Of a DNA stretch of 64,000 nt, positions 1 through 7,733 are shown in pieces (positions within the stretch are counted from its first letter, which is position 1; every line of letters begins with the position of its first letter). Source of the stretch: Mycolicibacter senuensis. GTDB taxonomy: Bacteria > Actinomycetota > Actinomycetes > Mycobacteriales > Mycobacteriaceae. The translations under genes were made by a program, and so were the position numbers. The notes beneath the pieces were generated by a model. The model was not told the origin of the DNA, did no database searches, and worked only from the letters and a program-made list of their open reading frames with translations. Location of the stretch: NCBI RefSeq assembly GCF_002101885.1, contig NZ_LQPS01000043.1, positions 186,001 to 250,000 of the forward strand. The letters run 5' to 3'.

Positions 1-1
1 G

Positions 2-304
2 CGACTGATCAACGTCGGACGCGGCGAACTGGTGGACACCGACGCGCTGGTGTCGGCATTGCGGGACGGCGCGATCGCCGGTGCCGCACTCGACGTCGTC
101 GACCCCGAACCGCTGCCGCCGAACCATCCGCTGTGGAGTGCGCCCACCGTCCGCCTGACGCCGCACAACAGCGGCGACATCAAGGGCTGGCGAAATGCGT
201 TGCAGCAGCAGTTCATCGCCAACTTTCAACGGTACGTGGCCGGCCAACCGCTCCATAACGTCATCGACAAAGGCCACGGACACGCGCCGAGCGGGACTGG
301 TTGA
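2..304 (+). CDS. D-isomer-specific 2-hydroxyacid dehydrogenase, C-terminal fragment
   Basis: The gene enters from outside the window; its frame is open from base 2 and about 100 residues are visible. They match the end of the NAD-binding domain of the family: INVGRGELVDTDAL followed by a DPEPLP loop and the TPHNSGD motif, whose His is the usual acid/base residue. The family interconverts 2-oxo and 2-hydroxy acids with NAD(P)H. The substrate cannot be judged from this piece. An amidase gene starts 13 bases downstream on the same strand, so the two are probably co-transcribed. An M. tuberculosis-like order would have serA1 and leuB in this neighbourhood, but this fragment lacks the regulatory domains of SerA and is a different family member. 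Confidence 0.85.
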   Translation, partial: RLINVGRGELVDTDALVSALRDGAIAGAALDVVDPEPLPPNHPLWSAPTVRLTPHNSGDIKGWRNALQQQFIANFQRYVAGQPLHNVIDKGHGHAPSGTG

Positions 305-317
305 GGAGGCGTGTCAC

Positions 318-1691
318 ATGACTCATCCCACCGAACTGACGGCTTTGCAACTGGTCGCCGCCTACACCTCCGGCGAACTCTCGCCGGTTGAGGCGACCGC
401 GGCCGCGCTCTCGGTGATCAGCGCGCACGACGGTGAGGTCAACGCCTTCTGCCTCGTCGACGAGGAGGCCGCGCTGTCGGCGGCCCGCAAATCCGAAGCC
501 CGTTGGAGCGGCAACTACACCAAGGGCCTGCTCGACGGGGTCCCGGTCGCCGTCAAAGACGTGTTCCGCACCGCCGGCTGGCCCACACTGCGGGGATCGC
601 TGCTCTCCGACGCCGCCGGGCCGTGGCCCGACGACAGCCCGGCGGTCGGCAAGATGCGCGACGACGGCATGGTGCTGCTGGGCAAGACGACCACCCCGGA
701 ACTGGCATGGAAGGGCGTCACCGACAGCCCGCGAACCGGTATCACCCGCAACCCTGTCGACATCACCCGGACCGCCGGCGGGTCGTCGGGCGGCAGCGCC
801 GCCGCGGTCAGCGCCGGGATGGCGCCGTTGGCGATCGGCACCGACGGCGGGGGAAGCATCCGCATCCCGGCCGCGTTCTGCGGCGTCGTCGGCTTCAAAC
901 CCACCCACGGGCGGGTGCCGATGTATCCGATCAGCCCGTTCGGGCCCCTGGCGCACGCCGGCCCGATCACCCGGACCGTCGAGGACGCCGCCGTGCTGTT
1001 GGACATCATCGCGCTGCCCGATCACCGCGACCCGACGTCGTTGGCGCCGACGCTGACCACCTACCGCGGCGAAGTCCGGCGCGACGTGGTCGGTCTGGGC
1101 GTCGCCTACTCGCCGACCCTGGGCTATGCCGATGTCGATCCGCAGATCGAGGCCGCGGTCGCCGCGGCGGTCCGCGTACTGGCCGACGCCGGACTCAACG
1201 TCACCGAGGCCGACCCCGGCTTCGCCGATCCGGTCGACGCGTTCGAAATGCTGTGGGCGACCGGGGCGGCAGGCAGCCTGCGCGGCCACGAGGCGGACCG
1301 CGGGCTCGTCGACCCGGGCCTGGCCGAGATGTGGGAACGCGGCCTGGCGGCCTCAGCGGTCGACTACCTGGCCGCCCGCCAGGTCGGTGTCGACCTGGGT
1401 CTGATCATGGGGCGCTTCCATGAACGCCACAACCTGCTGATCACGCCGACCACACCGATCCCGGCGTTCGCCGCCGGCCACGACGTGCCGACCGACTCCG
1501 GCATGCGCTGGTGGGCGCAGTGGACGCCATTCACCTACCCGTTCAACATGACTCAACAGCCGGCGTTGAGCATCCCGATCGGTACGACCTCGCAAGGTCT
1601 GCCGATCGGCCTGCAGATCGTCGGACCGCGGCACAGTGACGATCTGGTGCTGGCGGCCGGCCTGTTCGCCGAGCGGGTGCTGGGTCTCTGA
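318..1691 (+). CDS. Amidase signature family hydrolase
   Basis: A 457-residue amidase of the amidase-signature superfamily, close to the usual length. The Ser-cisSer-Lys triad is visible: Lys80 in VAVKD, the cis-Ser in GGSSGGS (about 156-157) and the nucleophile Ser180 in GTDGGGS. It hydrolyses a carboxamide to acid and ammonia; the substrate is not predictable. The ATG at 318 was preferred to the longer open frame from 195 because it follows a GAGGAGG ribosome site and because family homology begins here. It lies downstream of the 2-hydroxyacid dehydrogenase and converges on a DUF3830 gene 6 bases away. Together these look like a small catabolic module for an amide or hydantoin-like compound, which is inference. 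Confidence 0.9.
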   Translation: MTHPTELTALQLVAAYTSGELSPVEATAAALSVISAHDGEVNAFCLVDEEAALSAARKSEARWSGNYTKGLLDGVPVAVKDVFRTAGWPTLRGSLLSDAAGPWPDDSPAVGKMRDDGMVLLGKTTTPELAWKGVTDSPRTGITRNPVDITRTAGGSSGGSAAAVSAGMAPLAIGTDGGGSIRIPAAFCGVVGFKPTHGRVPMYPISPFGPLAHAGPITRTVEDAAVLLDIIALPDHRDPTSLAPTLTTYRGEVRRDVVGLGVAYSPTLGYADVDPQIEAAVAAAVRVLADAGLNVTEADPGFADPVDAFEMLWATGAAGSLRGHEADRGLVDPGLAEMWERGLAASAVDYLAARQVGVDLGLIMGRFHERHNLLITPTTPIPAFAAGHDVPTDSGMRWWAQWTPFTYPFNMTQQPALSIPIGTTSQGLPIGLQIVGPRHSDDLVLAAGLFAERVLGL

Positions 1692-1697
1692 CGGGAC

Positions 1698-2189
1698 TCA
1701 GGCGCGGGCGAACGCCAACTGTTCGCCGACCGCACCGGCCATCCACAGGTCGTTGCAGGCGGCCGCCATCTCGGCCAAGCCGTCTTCGATAGTGGCGAAC
1801 ACATTGCCGGGCACCCAGCCGACGTCGCCGTTGAGCAGCAGATTGTTGCGGCCGTAGAAGATCGCCAGGTCGGTTGCACCGGCCGGTGAATTCGCCTGCG
1901 CGCCTTCGTCGTAGCCGTAGGCCGGATTGCCGATCTCGCCCGGGCCGAAGCTGAAGAAACAGACGTCGCCGGGGATCGGCGTCACGGTGGTGTTCTCCCG
2001 GCCCGGCGTGCCCAACGGCGGCAACAGTGTGTAGACCTCGTTGCGGGCGTACTTGCCGTGATAGGCCTGGCCGGTGACCGGCAACGTATCCCACACCGCG
2101 GCGCAGGTGCGGGGGGCCTCGTCGTCGAGCAGTCGCGCCCGGCAGGCCACACCGCGGCTGGTCAACGTGATGGACAGAAAACGTGCCAC
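1698..2189 (-). CDS. DUF3830 family protein (cyclophilin-like fold)
   Basis: A 163-residue protein that I recognise as DUF3830, a small beta-rich family with a cyclophilin-like fold and no settled function. It starts with GTG behind a GAAGAGG ribosome site, 28 bases after the ectD stop and on the same strand, so it may be the last gene of the ect transcript. Family members are often found beside amidases and hydantoin- or amino-acid-processing genes, and here an amidase gene converges on it. No signal peptide or membrane segment is seen. Its job may belong either to the ectoine operon by transcription or to the amidase module by neighbourhood. Confidence 0.75.
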   Translation of the reverse strand: MARFLSITLTSRGVACRARLLDDEAPRTCAAVWDTLPVTGQAYHGKYARNEVYTLLPPLGTPGRENTTVTPIPGDVCFFSFGPGEIGNPAYGYDEGAQANSPAGATDLAIFYGRNNLLLNGDVGWVPGNVFATIEDGLAEMAAACNDLWMAGAVGEQLAFARA

Positions 2190-2217
2190 GGAAAACCTCT
2201 TCCCGCCGGTCGGGTCC

Positions 2218-3120
2218 CTACACCGGATCGAAGGTGCGGCTGGCGATGAACGTCGGCCGCGGCGCAGCGGCGCCGAACGGTTCCAGCAAGGTGTTCTCCA
2301 CGCTGTTGTAGACGATGAAGACGTTCGACCGCGGATAGGGGGTGATGTTGCTGCTGGATCCGTGCATGCAGTTGCTGTCGAAGAACACCGCTGACCCGGC
2401 CGGACCGGTGATCTGACGGATGCCGTGCTGGTCGGCCATCCAGGCCAGGCTGTCGTCGTCGGGGGTGCCGATCTCCTGCTGCTTCAGCGACGAGCGGTAG
2501 TGGTCGGGCGGAGTCTCGTCCGGACATGACACGAACCAGCGGTGCGATCCGGGCATGATCATCAGCGAGCCGTTGCTGTCCAGGTTCTCGGTGAGCGCCA
2601 CCGAGACGCTGACCGCCCGCGGTGTGGGCATTCCGTCCTCGGCGTGCCAGGTCTCGAAGTCGGAGTGCCAGTAGAACTCCCGGCCGTTGAAGCCGGGTTT
2701 GAAGTTGACCCGGCTCTGGTGCACATACACCTCCGAGCCGAGCAGTTGGCGGACCGGGCCGACCAGCCGCGGGTCAGCGATGAGTGCGGCGAACGCCGGG
2801 CTGATCCGGTGCACCTCGAAGATCGACCGGATCTGTCCGCTGTCGAGCTCGCAGATCGAACGCTCGTCGACGGCCAGCACCGGGTCGGCGCGCAGGTTGT
2901 CCAACTCGTTGCGCAGGTCGGCGACGACATCGGCATCCACCAGGTCGTCCACCGACAGGAAGCCGTCGGCGTCGAATGCCGCGACGCTGTCAGGCCTCAG
3001 CGGACCGCCTCCGCCCGGGGGTGTCCACACCACCGGGTCGCGCCGCGGTTCGATGCCGATCGTGACGTTGTTGCGAGTGGGGTAGTGGTCGGTGAGAGCC
3101 TTGGTCATGGGACGGGTCAT
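2218..3120 (-). CDS. ectD: Ectoine hydroxylase EctD
   Basis: A 300-residue non-haem Fe(II)/2-oxoglutarate dioxygenase that converts ectoine to 5-hydroxyectoine. The iron-binding triad is visible: His152 and Asp154 in WHSDFETWH, and His253 in MHGSS. The EctD signature stretch (VNFKPGFNGREFYWHSDFE) is intact and the length fits the family. The ATG at 3120 overlaps the ectC stop in an ATGA, so translation is coupled. A second in-frame ATG follows at 3108. The cytoplasmic product, with ectoine, protects against osmotic, desiccation and heat stress. Confidence 0.97.
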   Translation of the reverse strand: MTRPMTKALTDHYPTRNNVTIGIEPRRDPVVWTPPGGGGPLRPDSVAAFDADGFLSVDDLVDADVVADLRNELDNLRADPVLAVDERSICELDSGQIRSIFEVHRISPAFAALIADPRLVGPVRQLLGSEVYVHQSRVNFKPGFNGREFYWHSDFETWHAEDGMPTPRAVSVSVALTENLDSNGSLMIMPGSHRWFVSCPDETPPDHYRSSLKQQEIGTPDDDSLAWMADQHGIRQITGPAGSAVFFDSNCMHGSSSNITPYPRSNVFIVYNSVENTLLEPFGAAAPRPTFIASRTFDPV

Positions 3121-3524
3121 GGCGCAGCTTCTTGAGGTTCCTCGGTGAGCAGGGGGTAGGCGCCGGTCTCGTCGTGCACCTCCCGCCCGGTGACCGGCGG
3201 GTCGAACACGCACACCATGCGCAGGTCGGTGTGGGCCGAAACACGGTGGTGCTCATGACCGTCGAGCAGGTACAGGGTGCCGTCGGCAAGCGGAAACGTC
3301 TCGCCTGTTTCTTCGTTGATCAGCTCACCCTCGCCGCCGACGCAGTACACCGCCTCGACGTGGTTGGCGTACCACATCGCGGTTTCGGTACCGGCGTACA
3401 GGATGGTCTCGTGCATCGAGAACCGCTGGCCGTCGCGAGCCAGCAGCAGCCGCTGGCTGTTCCAGGTCTTGGCCTGGACATCGCGGTCCGTGCCCTTGAT
3501 CTCGGCGAGGGTACGAACGATCAT
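3117..3524 (-). CDS. ectC: L-ectoine synthase EctC
   Basis: A 135-residue RmlC-type cupin that cyclises N-gamma-acetyl-L-2,4-diaminobutyrate to ectoine, the last step of ectoine synthesis. Length and sequence (MIVRTLAEIKGTDRDV at the start, then NHVEAVYCVGGEGEL and LDGHEHHRV) are typical. Start and stop overlap the neighbouring ectB and ectD genes by four bases each (ATGA), which indicates one transcript with coupled translation. Confidence 0.97.
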   Translation of the reverse strand: MIVRTLAEIKGTDRDVQAKTWNSQRLLLARDGQRFSMHETILYAGTETAMWYANHVEAVYCVGGEGELINEETGETFPLADGTLYLLDGHEHHRVSAHTDLRMVCVFDPPVTGREVHDETGAYPLLTEEPQEAAP

Positions 3525-4798
3525 TGCTTGGCTCCTGAGGTAGTACCGGCAAGTTCTCGGGCGGCGACCGCCTCGATCGATTGGGCCGCGAGTGTCAGCC
3601 CTTCGGCCAGATCGTTGTCATCGATGACCAGCGGTGGCATCAGTTTCACCACCTCGCCCTCCGGTCCCGAGGTCTCCAGCAGCAGGCCGCGGGAGAAGGC
3701 CTCCTTCTGCACGGCGCCGGCCAGCTCGGGTCGGTCGAAGGCCACACCGCGGATCAGGCCGCGGCCCCGGGACTCGACCCCGTCGAAGGGCGCTATCACC
3801 TCGCGCAGGGCCTGGTCGATCTGCTCACCCTTGCGGAGTACCTGCTTCTCCAGCAGGTTGTCGCTCCAGAAGTTCAGCGCCGCGGTGGCGGTGACGAAGG
3901 ACGGGTTCTGGCCGCGGAAGGTGCCGTTGTGCTCGCCGGGCTCCCACACATCCAGTTCGGGCTTGAACAGCGTCAGCGCCATCGGCAGCCCGTAGCCGCT
4001 GATCGACTTGGACATGCAGACGATGTCCGGCACGATGTCGGCCGCCTCGAAGCTGAAGAACGGCCCGGTGCGTCCGCAACCCATCTGCACGTCGTCGACG
4101 ATCAGCAGCAGCCCGTGACGCTTGCAGAGTTCGGCCAGCCCGTGCAGCCACTCCAGCCGGGCCACATTGATCCCGCCTTCGCCCTGCACGGTCTCGACGA
4201 TCACCGCGGCCGGTTCATTGAGGCCGCTGCCGCTGTCCTGCAACAGTCGCTCGAACCAGATGAAGTCCGGAGTGACGCCGTCGAGGTAGTTGTCGTAGGG
4301 CATCGGGGTGGCGTGCACCAGCGGGATCCCGGCGCCGCCGCGCTTCATCGAGTTGCCGGTGACGCTCAGCGAGCCCAGCGTCATGCCATGGAAGGCATTG
4401 GTGAAGCTGATGATGCTTTCCTTGCCGGTGACCTTGCGGGCCAGTTTCAGCGCCGACTCGACCGCGTTGGTGCCGGTGGGGCCGGGGAACTGGACCTTGT
4501 AGTCCAGCCCGCGCGGCTTGAGGATCACCTCTTCGAACCGTTCCAGGAACGCGCCCTTGGCCACGGTGTTCATGTCGAGGCTGTGCACGACCCGGTCCGC
4601 GGTCAGGTATTCCAGCAGCGGTGCCTTCAGGTCGGGATGGTTGTGTCCGTAGTTCAGCGCACCGGCGCCGGCGAAGAAGTCGATGTATTCATTGCCGTCG
4701 ACATCCCACATGCGGGAACCGAGGGCCCGGTCGAATGTCACCGGCCAGGATCGGCAATAGCTCCGCACCTCGGATTCAAGGGTTTCAAAAATAGTCAT
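3521..4798 (-). CDS. ectB: Diaminobutyrate-2-oxoglutarate transaminase EctB
   Basis: A 425-residue class III PLP aminotransferase. It makes L-2,4-diaminobutyrate from aspartate semialdehyde and glutamate, the first step of ectoine synthesis. The PLP-binding Lys is at about 264 in CMSKSISGYG and the cofactor Asp is near 235 in IVDDVQMG. A strong ribosome site (ACGGAGGAAATC) precedes the ATG. It is separated from ectA by 193 bases, far more than the 4-base overlaps elsewhere in the operon. The gap holds a hairpin (4906-4926), so ectBCD may be partly uncoupled from ectA. Confidence 0.97.
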   Translation of the reverse strand: MTIFETLESEVRSYCRSWPVTFDRALGSRMWDVDGNEYIDFFAGAGALNYGHNHPDLKAPLLEYLTADRVVHSLDMNTVAKGAFLERFEEVILKPRGLDYKVQFPGPTGTNAVESALKLARKVTGKESIISFTNAFHGMTLGSLSVTGNSMKRGGAGIPLVHATPMPYDNYLDGVTPDFIWFERLLQDSGSGLNEPAAVIVETVQGEGGINVARLEWLHGLAELCKRHGLLLIVDDVQMGCGRTGPFFSFEAADIVPDIVCMSKSISGYGLPMALTLFKPELDVWEPGEHNGTFRGQNPSFVTATAALNFWSDNLLEKQVLRKGEQIDQALREVIAPFDGVESRGRGLIRGVAFDRPELAGAVQKEAFSRGLLLETSGPEGEVVKLMPPLVIDDNDLAEGLTLAAQSIEAVAARELAGTTSGAKQ

Positions 4799-4905
4799 GA
4801 TTTCCTCCGTCCGTCGGTCACATACAACGGAACGGAACGACAGGTCGATTTCAAAACTCGTGCCGTGGGTGATCTTCGGCTCGACCCACCACCCCGCTCG
4901 GATGC

Positions 4906-4926
4906 CCCCGGCTAGGTCTGCCGGGG
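4906..4926 (-). promoter_or_regulatory. Hairpin in the ectA-ectB gap
   Basis: A perfect 7-base inverted repeat (CCCCGGC, 7-base loop, GCCGGGG) lies in the 193-base space between ectA and ectB. It has no T-rich tail. It could be an attenuator, an mRNA-stability element, or chance in GC-rich DNA. A second ect promoter in this gap is possible, but I see no clear -10 hexamer. Confidence 0.35.
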
Positions 4927-4991
4927 CTCACGTTTGCGCGGACGTGACCTTACCGAGACCGTTTTGTGATCTCAACCTTGCCATGCTGTCC

Positions 4992-5498
4992 TCAACGGTC
5001 GATGTTTACCCGCAGTGGCCCGATTCGAAACAGTTCCTCGGCCAGATGGGATTCGGGAAACAAGCTGGCCCCGAACAACTCGGAGCATTCCAGGCCGGCG
5101 TCCCATCGCCGGGCGAATGCCCCGAAAAGCCGTCGGCTGGCCTCATTGTCCGGTGTGATTGACGTCTCAAGATGGGTGCCGCCATCGGCGACCAGAGCGG
5201 TCCCCAGGTGGTCGAGCATCCGGCCGGCCAGGCCCATCCCGCGATGCGCGTCGTTCACAGCGACCTGCCAGACCATCAGGGTCTGCGGCTGATCCGGGCG
5301 GCGGTAGCCGGTGATGAAACCGGCCGGTTCGCCGCTGACCTCAGCGATCACCGAGCTGGCCGCGAAGTCGCGGCACCACAACAGATAGGCATAAGGGGCG
5401 TTGACGTCGAGTGTGACGCTGTCGAGGGCCATCTTCCACAGGGCCGGGCCGTCGGCCACCGTCGGTGTCCGGAGCGCGATGTGAGCCGGTTCGGTCAT
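4992..5498 (-). CDS. ectA: Diaminobutyrate acetyltransferase EctA
   Basis: A 168-residue GNAT acetyltransferase that forms N-gamma-acetyl-diaminobutyrate from diaminobutyrate and acetyl-CoA, the second step of ectoine synthesis. The acetyl-CoA loop (NDAHRGMGLAGRML) and the family N-terminus (RTPTVADGPALWKMALDS) are present. The longer open frame to 5723 reads through the neighbouring gene and is rejected. The ATG at 5498 has a TAGCGT hexamer ending 7 bases upstream, compatible with leaderless transcription. It follows the MFS gene by 52 bases on the same strand. Confidence 0.95.
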   Translation of the reverse strand: MTEPAHIALRTPTVADGPALWKMALDSVTLDVNAPYAYLLWCRDFAASSVIAEVSGEPAGFITGYRRPDQPQTLMVWQVAVNDAHRGMGLAGRMLDHLGTALVADGGTHLETSITPDNEASRRLFGAFARRWDAGLECSELFGASLFPESHLAEELFRIGPLRVNIDR

Positions 5499-5505
5499 CT
5501 CGTCG

Positions 5506-5511
5506 ACGCTA
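5506..5511 (-). promoter_or_regulatory. Candidate -10 hexamer for ectA
   Basis: TAGCGT on the minus strand with 7 bases between it and the ectA ATG. This is the spacing expected for a leaderless mycobacterial transcript and would give the ect operon its own promoter just after the MFS stop codon. Confidence 0.35.
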
Positions 5512-5550
5512 CCGGCAGCCGATCTCGGTGTCGGCCGGGGATGGCGGGTG

Positions 5551-6813
5551 TCAGCCCTCCGGAGGGGGTCGTACCGGCGGCAACGGCTGCGGCGGCACCC
5601 GCAACGTGCGCAGCGCCTGGAGCACCGAGCGGCCCTCCGGCTCGGCGCTGACCGGCACCAACCGCACGGCGGCCAGCGGGAACAACCCGCACAGCGCGAA
5701 CGCCACCGGATAACCGGCGGCACCGATCAGCGCGCCGAACAGTGGGGGAGCGATGCCGGCGGTGAGTCGCTGGGTGGTGTTCTGCGTGCCCAGCGCACGC
5801 CCGCTCCAGTACGGACCGGCGATCTCGGCGACCGCGGTCGACGACAATCCGTTGTCCAGCACGCTGATCACCGCTGCGACGACGAACGCCGTCTCGGCCA
5901 GGTGGGAGTGCAGGTGATCGGTCACTCCCAGCACCAACATGGCCACCGCGCTCGCGACGGCGAGGCTGCGGATCGGCCGCAGTCTCGAACGGACCCGGTC
6001 GGACCACCGACCGGCCAGCACGCGCCCGGCCGCACCGAGCAATTGCGCCACGGTGACCAGGGCGCCGGCGGCGGCGATCGACCAGTTCGTGTCGACGATC
6101 AACCACACCAGCATGAAGGTGGACAACACGCACTGCGGAACCATCAGCAGCGACGACGACCAATGGATGCGCCACAGCACTTTCGAATCGGTGTAGGGGT
6201 TGGCCAGCTCTTTGCCGGTCGCCGCCGAACGTGGCCGGCGCGGCGGGTCGACCACCCCGAGAGCACACGCCACGGCCGCTACCGCGCACAGTGTCGCCGG
6301 GAACATCAGCGCCCGTGCCAGCCCGTGTTCGGCCAGTTCGGGAATCACCGCGGCCCCCAACGCGATTCCCAGCGGCTGCGCCGTCTGGCGGATACCCATC
6401 ACCAGACCGCGTTGGTGCGGCGGGAACCAGCCGGTCACCAGGCGGCCGCTGGCGTTGTTGGCGCTGGCGGCGGCCATGCCGCCCAGGAAGAGGAAGGCTC
6501 CGACCCCAACCAGGGAGTTCATCGAGGCCGCCCCGAAGGTGGCCAGCGCGGTCAGCGCGGAGCCGACGGTCAGCACGATCCGCTCCCCGATGCGGTCCAA
6601 CAGCGCGCCCCACGCGAACAGCGTCAGCACCATGCCGAAACTGGGCATCGAGGCCAGCAGACCCGCCAGCGCCAGGTTGGTCTCCCGCTTGGTCTCCAGC
6701 ATCGGGATGACGAACGCGATCCCGTTGATGAACACGAACGAGCACAACGTCGCCGCCAGCGCCACGAGTACCACTGACCAGCGCGCGGCGCTGCTGATCG
6801 ACTCGGTGGTCAC
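5551..6813 (-). CDS. Major facilitator superfamily transporter (Rv2994-like)
   Basis: A roughly 420-residue membrane protein with about 12 hydrophobic segments and the MFS loop motif between segments 2 and 3 (GALLDRIGERIVLTVG). Position, divergent from the FAA hydrolase and next to gltX, matches M. tuberculosis Rv2994. The substrate is unknown. I prefer the GTG at 6813, which leads directly into VTTESISSAARW and the first helix; an ATG at 6855 would add 14 residues. ectA starts 52 bases downstream on the same strand, so ectoine genes may share its transcript. Whether it moves compatible solutes cannot be told from sequence. Confidence 0.85.
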   Translation of the reverse strand: MTTESISSAARWSVVLVALAATLCSFVFINGIAFVIPMLETKRETNLALAGLLASMPSFGMVLTLFAWGALLDRIGERIVLTVGSALTALATFGAASMNSLVGVGAFLFLGGMAAASANNASGRLVTGWFPPHQRGLVMGIRQTAQPLGIALGAAVIPELAEHGLARALMFPATLCAVAAVACALGVVDPPRRPRSAATGKELANPYTDSKVLWRIHWSSSLLMVPQCVLSTFMLVWLIVDTNWSIAAAGALVTVAQLLGAAGRVLAGRWSDRVRSRLRPIRSLAVASAVAMLVLGVTDHLHSHLAETAFVVAAVISVLDNGLSSTAVAEIAGPYWSGRALGTQNTTQRLTAGIAPPLFGALIGAAGYPVAFALCGLFPLAAVRLVPVSAEPEGRSVLQALRTLRVPPQPLPPVRPPPEG

Positions 6814-6931
6814 CCGGCAATGGTTCCACAAGTTAACGCCGTGCAGGTGCGACATCCGTCCGGTGACGATCGCCTGTGCGGGTTTGATGGCGACCCCCAG
6901 CGCCCGGCTCCGCCGCGCTTGCGATCGCCAT

Positions 6932-6937
6932 TAGGCT
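6932..6937 (+). promoter_or_regulatory. Candidate -10 hexamer for the FAA hydrolase gene
   Basis: TAGGCT, 7 bases before the ATG at 6945. This fits a leaderless transcript for the FAA hydrolase-gltX operon. Confidence 0.45.
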
Positions 6938-6944
6938 TGCTCGA

Positions 6945-7733
6945 ATGCGCCTCGGTCGAATTGCCAGCCCGGACGGCGTCGCCTTCGTCAGCCTGGAGGG
7001 CGATCCGGACCGGCCCCACGAGATGACAGCTCGCGAGATCGCCGAGCACCCCTTCGGCACACCGGAGTTCACCGGCCGATCCTGGCCACTGGCCGACGTG
7101 CGCCTGCTGGCCCCGATCCTGGCCAGCAAGGTGGTCTGCATCGGGAAGAACTACGCCGCCCACATCGCCGAGATGGGTGGCGCGCCGCCGACCAACCCGA
7201 TGATGTTTCTCAAGCCCAATACCGCGATCATCGGGCCGAACGTTCCGATTCAGCTGCCCGCCAACGCTTCCCCGGTTCACTACGAAGGCGAGCTGGCGGT
7301 GGTGATCTCCCGGCCCTGCAAGGACGTTCCGGCCGCCCGGGCCAAGGACAACATCCTGGGCTACACCATCGGCAACGACGTGTCGGCCCGTGACCAGCAG
7401 AAATCCGACGGGCAGTGGACCCGCGCCAAGGGGCACGACACGTTCTGCCCGATCGGGCCCTGGATCGTCACCGACCTCGACCCGACGGACCTGGCGATCC
7501 GCACCGAGGTCAACGGCCAGACCAAACAGGACAGCCGCACCTCGCTGATGATCCACCACATCGGCGCGATCGTGGAATGGATCTCCGCGGTGATGACCCT
7601 GCTGCCCGGTGACCTCATCCTCACCGGTACCCCCGACGGCGTCGGCCCGATCGAACACGGGGACACCGTGTCGGTCTCCGTCGAAGGCATCGGCACCCTC
7701 ACCAACCCGGTTATTCGCAAAGGAATGTCGTGA
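6945..7733 (+). CDS. Fumarylacetoacetate hydrolase family protein (Rv2993c-like)
   Basis: A 262-residue FAA-hydrolase-fold enzyme. The metal-binding and signature stretches are visible: CIGKNYAAH, VHYEGELAVVI (acidic metal ligands), GYTIGNDVSARD and GDLILTGTPDGVG. Relatives act as 2-hydroxyhepta-2,4-diene-1,7-dioate isomerases, acylpyruvate hydrolases or oxaloacetate decarboxylases; sequence alone does not decide between them. The stop overlaps the gltX GTG start (GTGA), so the two genes are coupled. The same pair occurs in M. tuberculosis. Confidence 0.9.
   Translation: MRLGRIASPDGVAFVSLEGDPDRPHEMTAREIAEHPFGTPEFTGRSWPLADVRLLAPILASKVVCIGKNYAAHIAEMGGAPPTNPMMFLKPNTAIIGPNVPIQLPANASPVHYEGELAVVISRPCKDVPAARAKDNILGYTIGNDVSARDQQKSDGQWTRAKGHDTFCPIGPWIVTDLDPTDLAIRTEVNGQTKQDSRTSLMIHHIGAIVEWISAVMTLLPGDLILTGTPDGVGPIEHGDTVSVSVEGIGTLTNPVIRKGMS

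Noticed and set aside
261..1289. Long minus-strand open frame opposite the amidase
   Set aside because: GC-rich third positions keep antisense frames open; the composition is Arg/Gly/Pro-rich with no domain, and the plus-strand amidase is complete.
3581..4915. 444-codon plus-strand frame across ectB
   Set aside because: Antisense shadow of an intact ectB; no recognisable motif.
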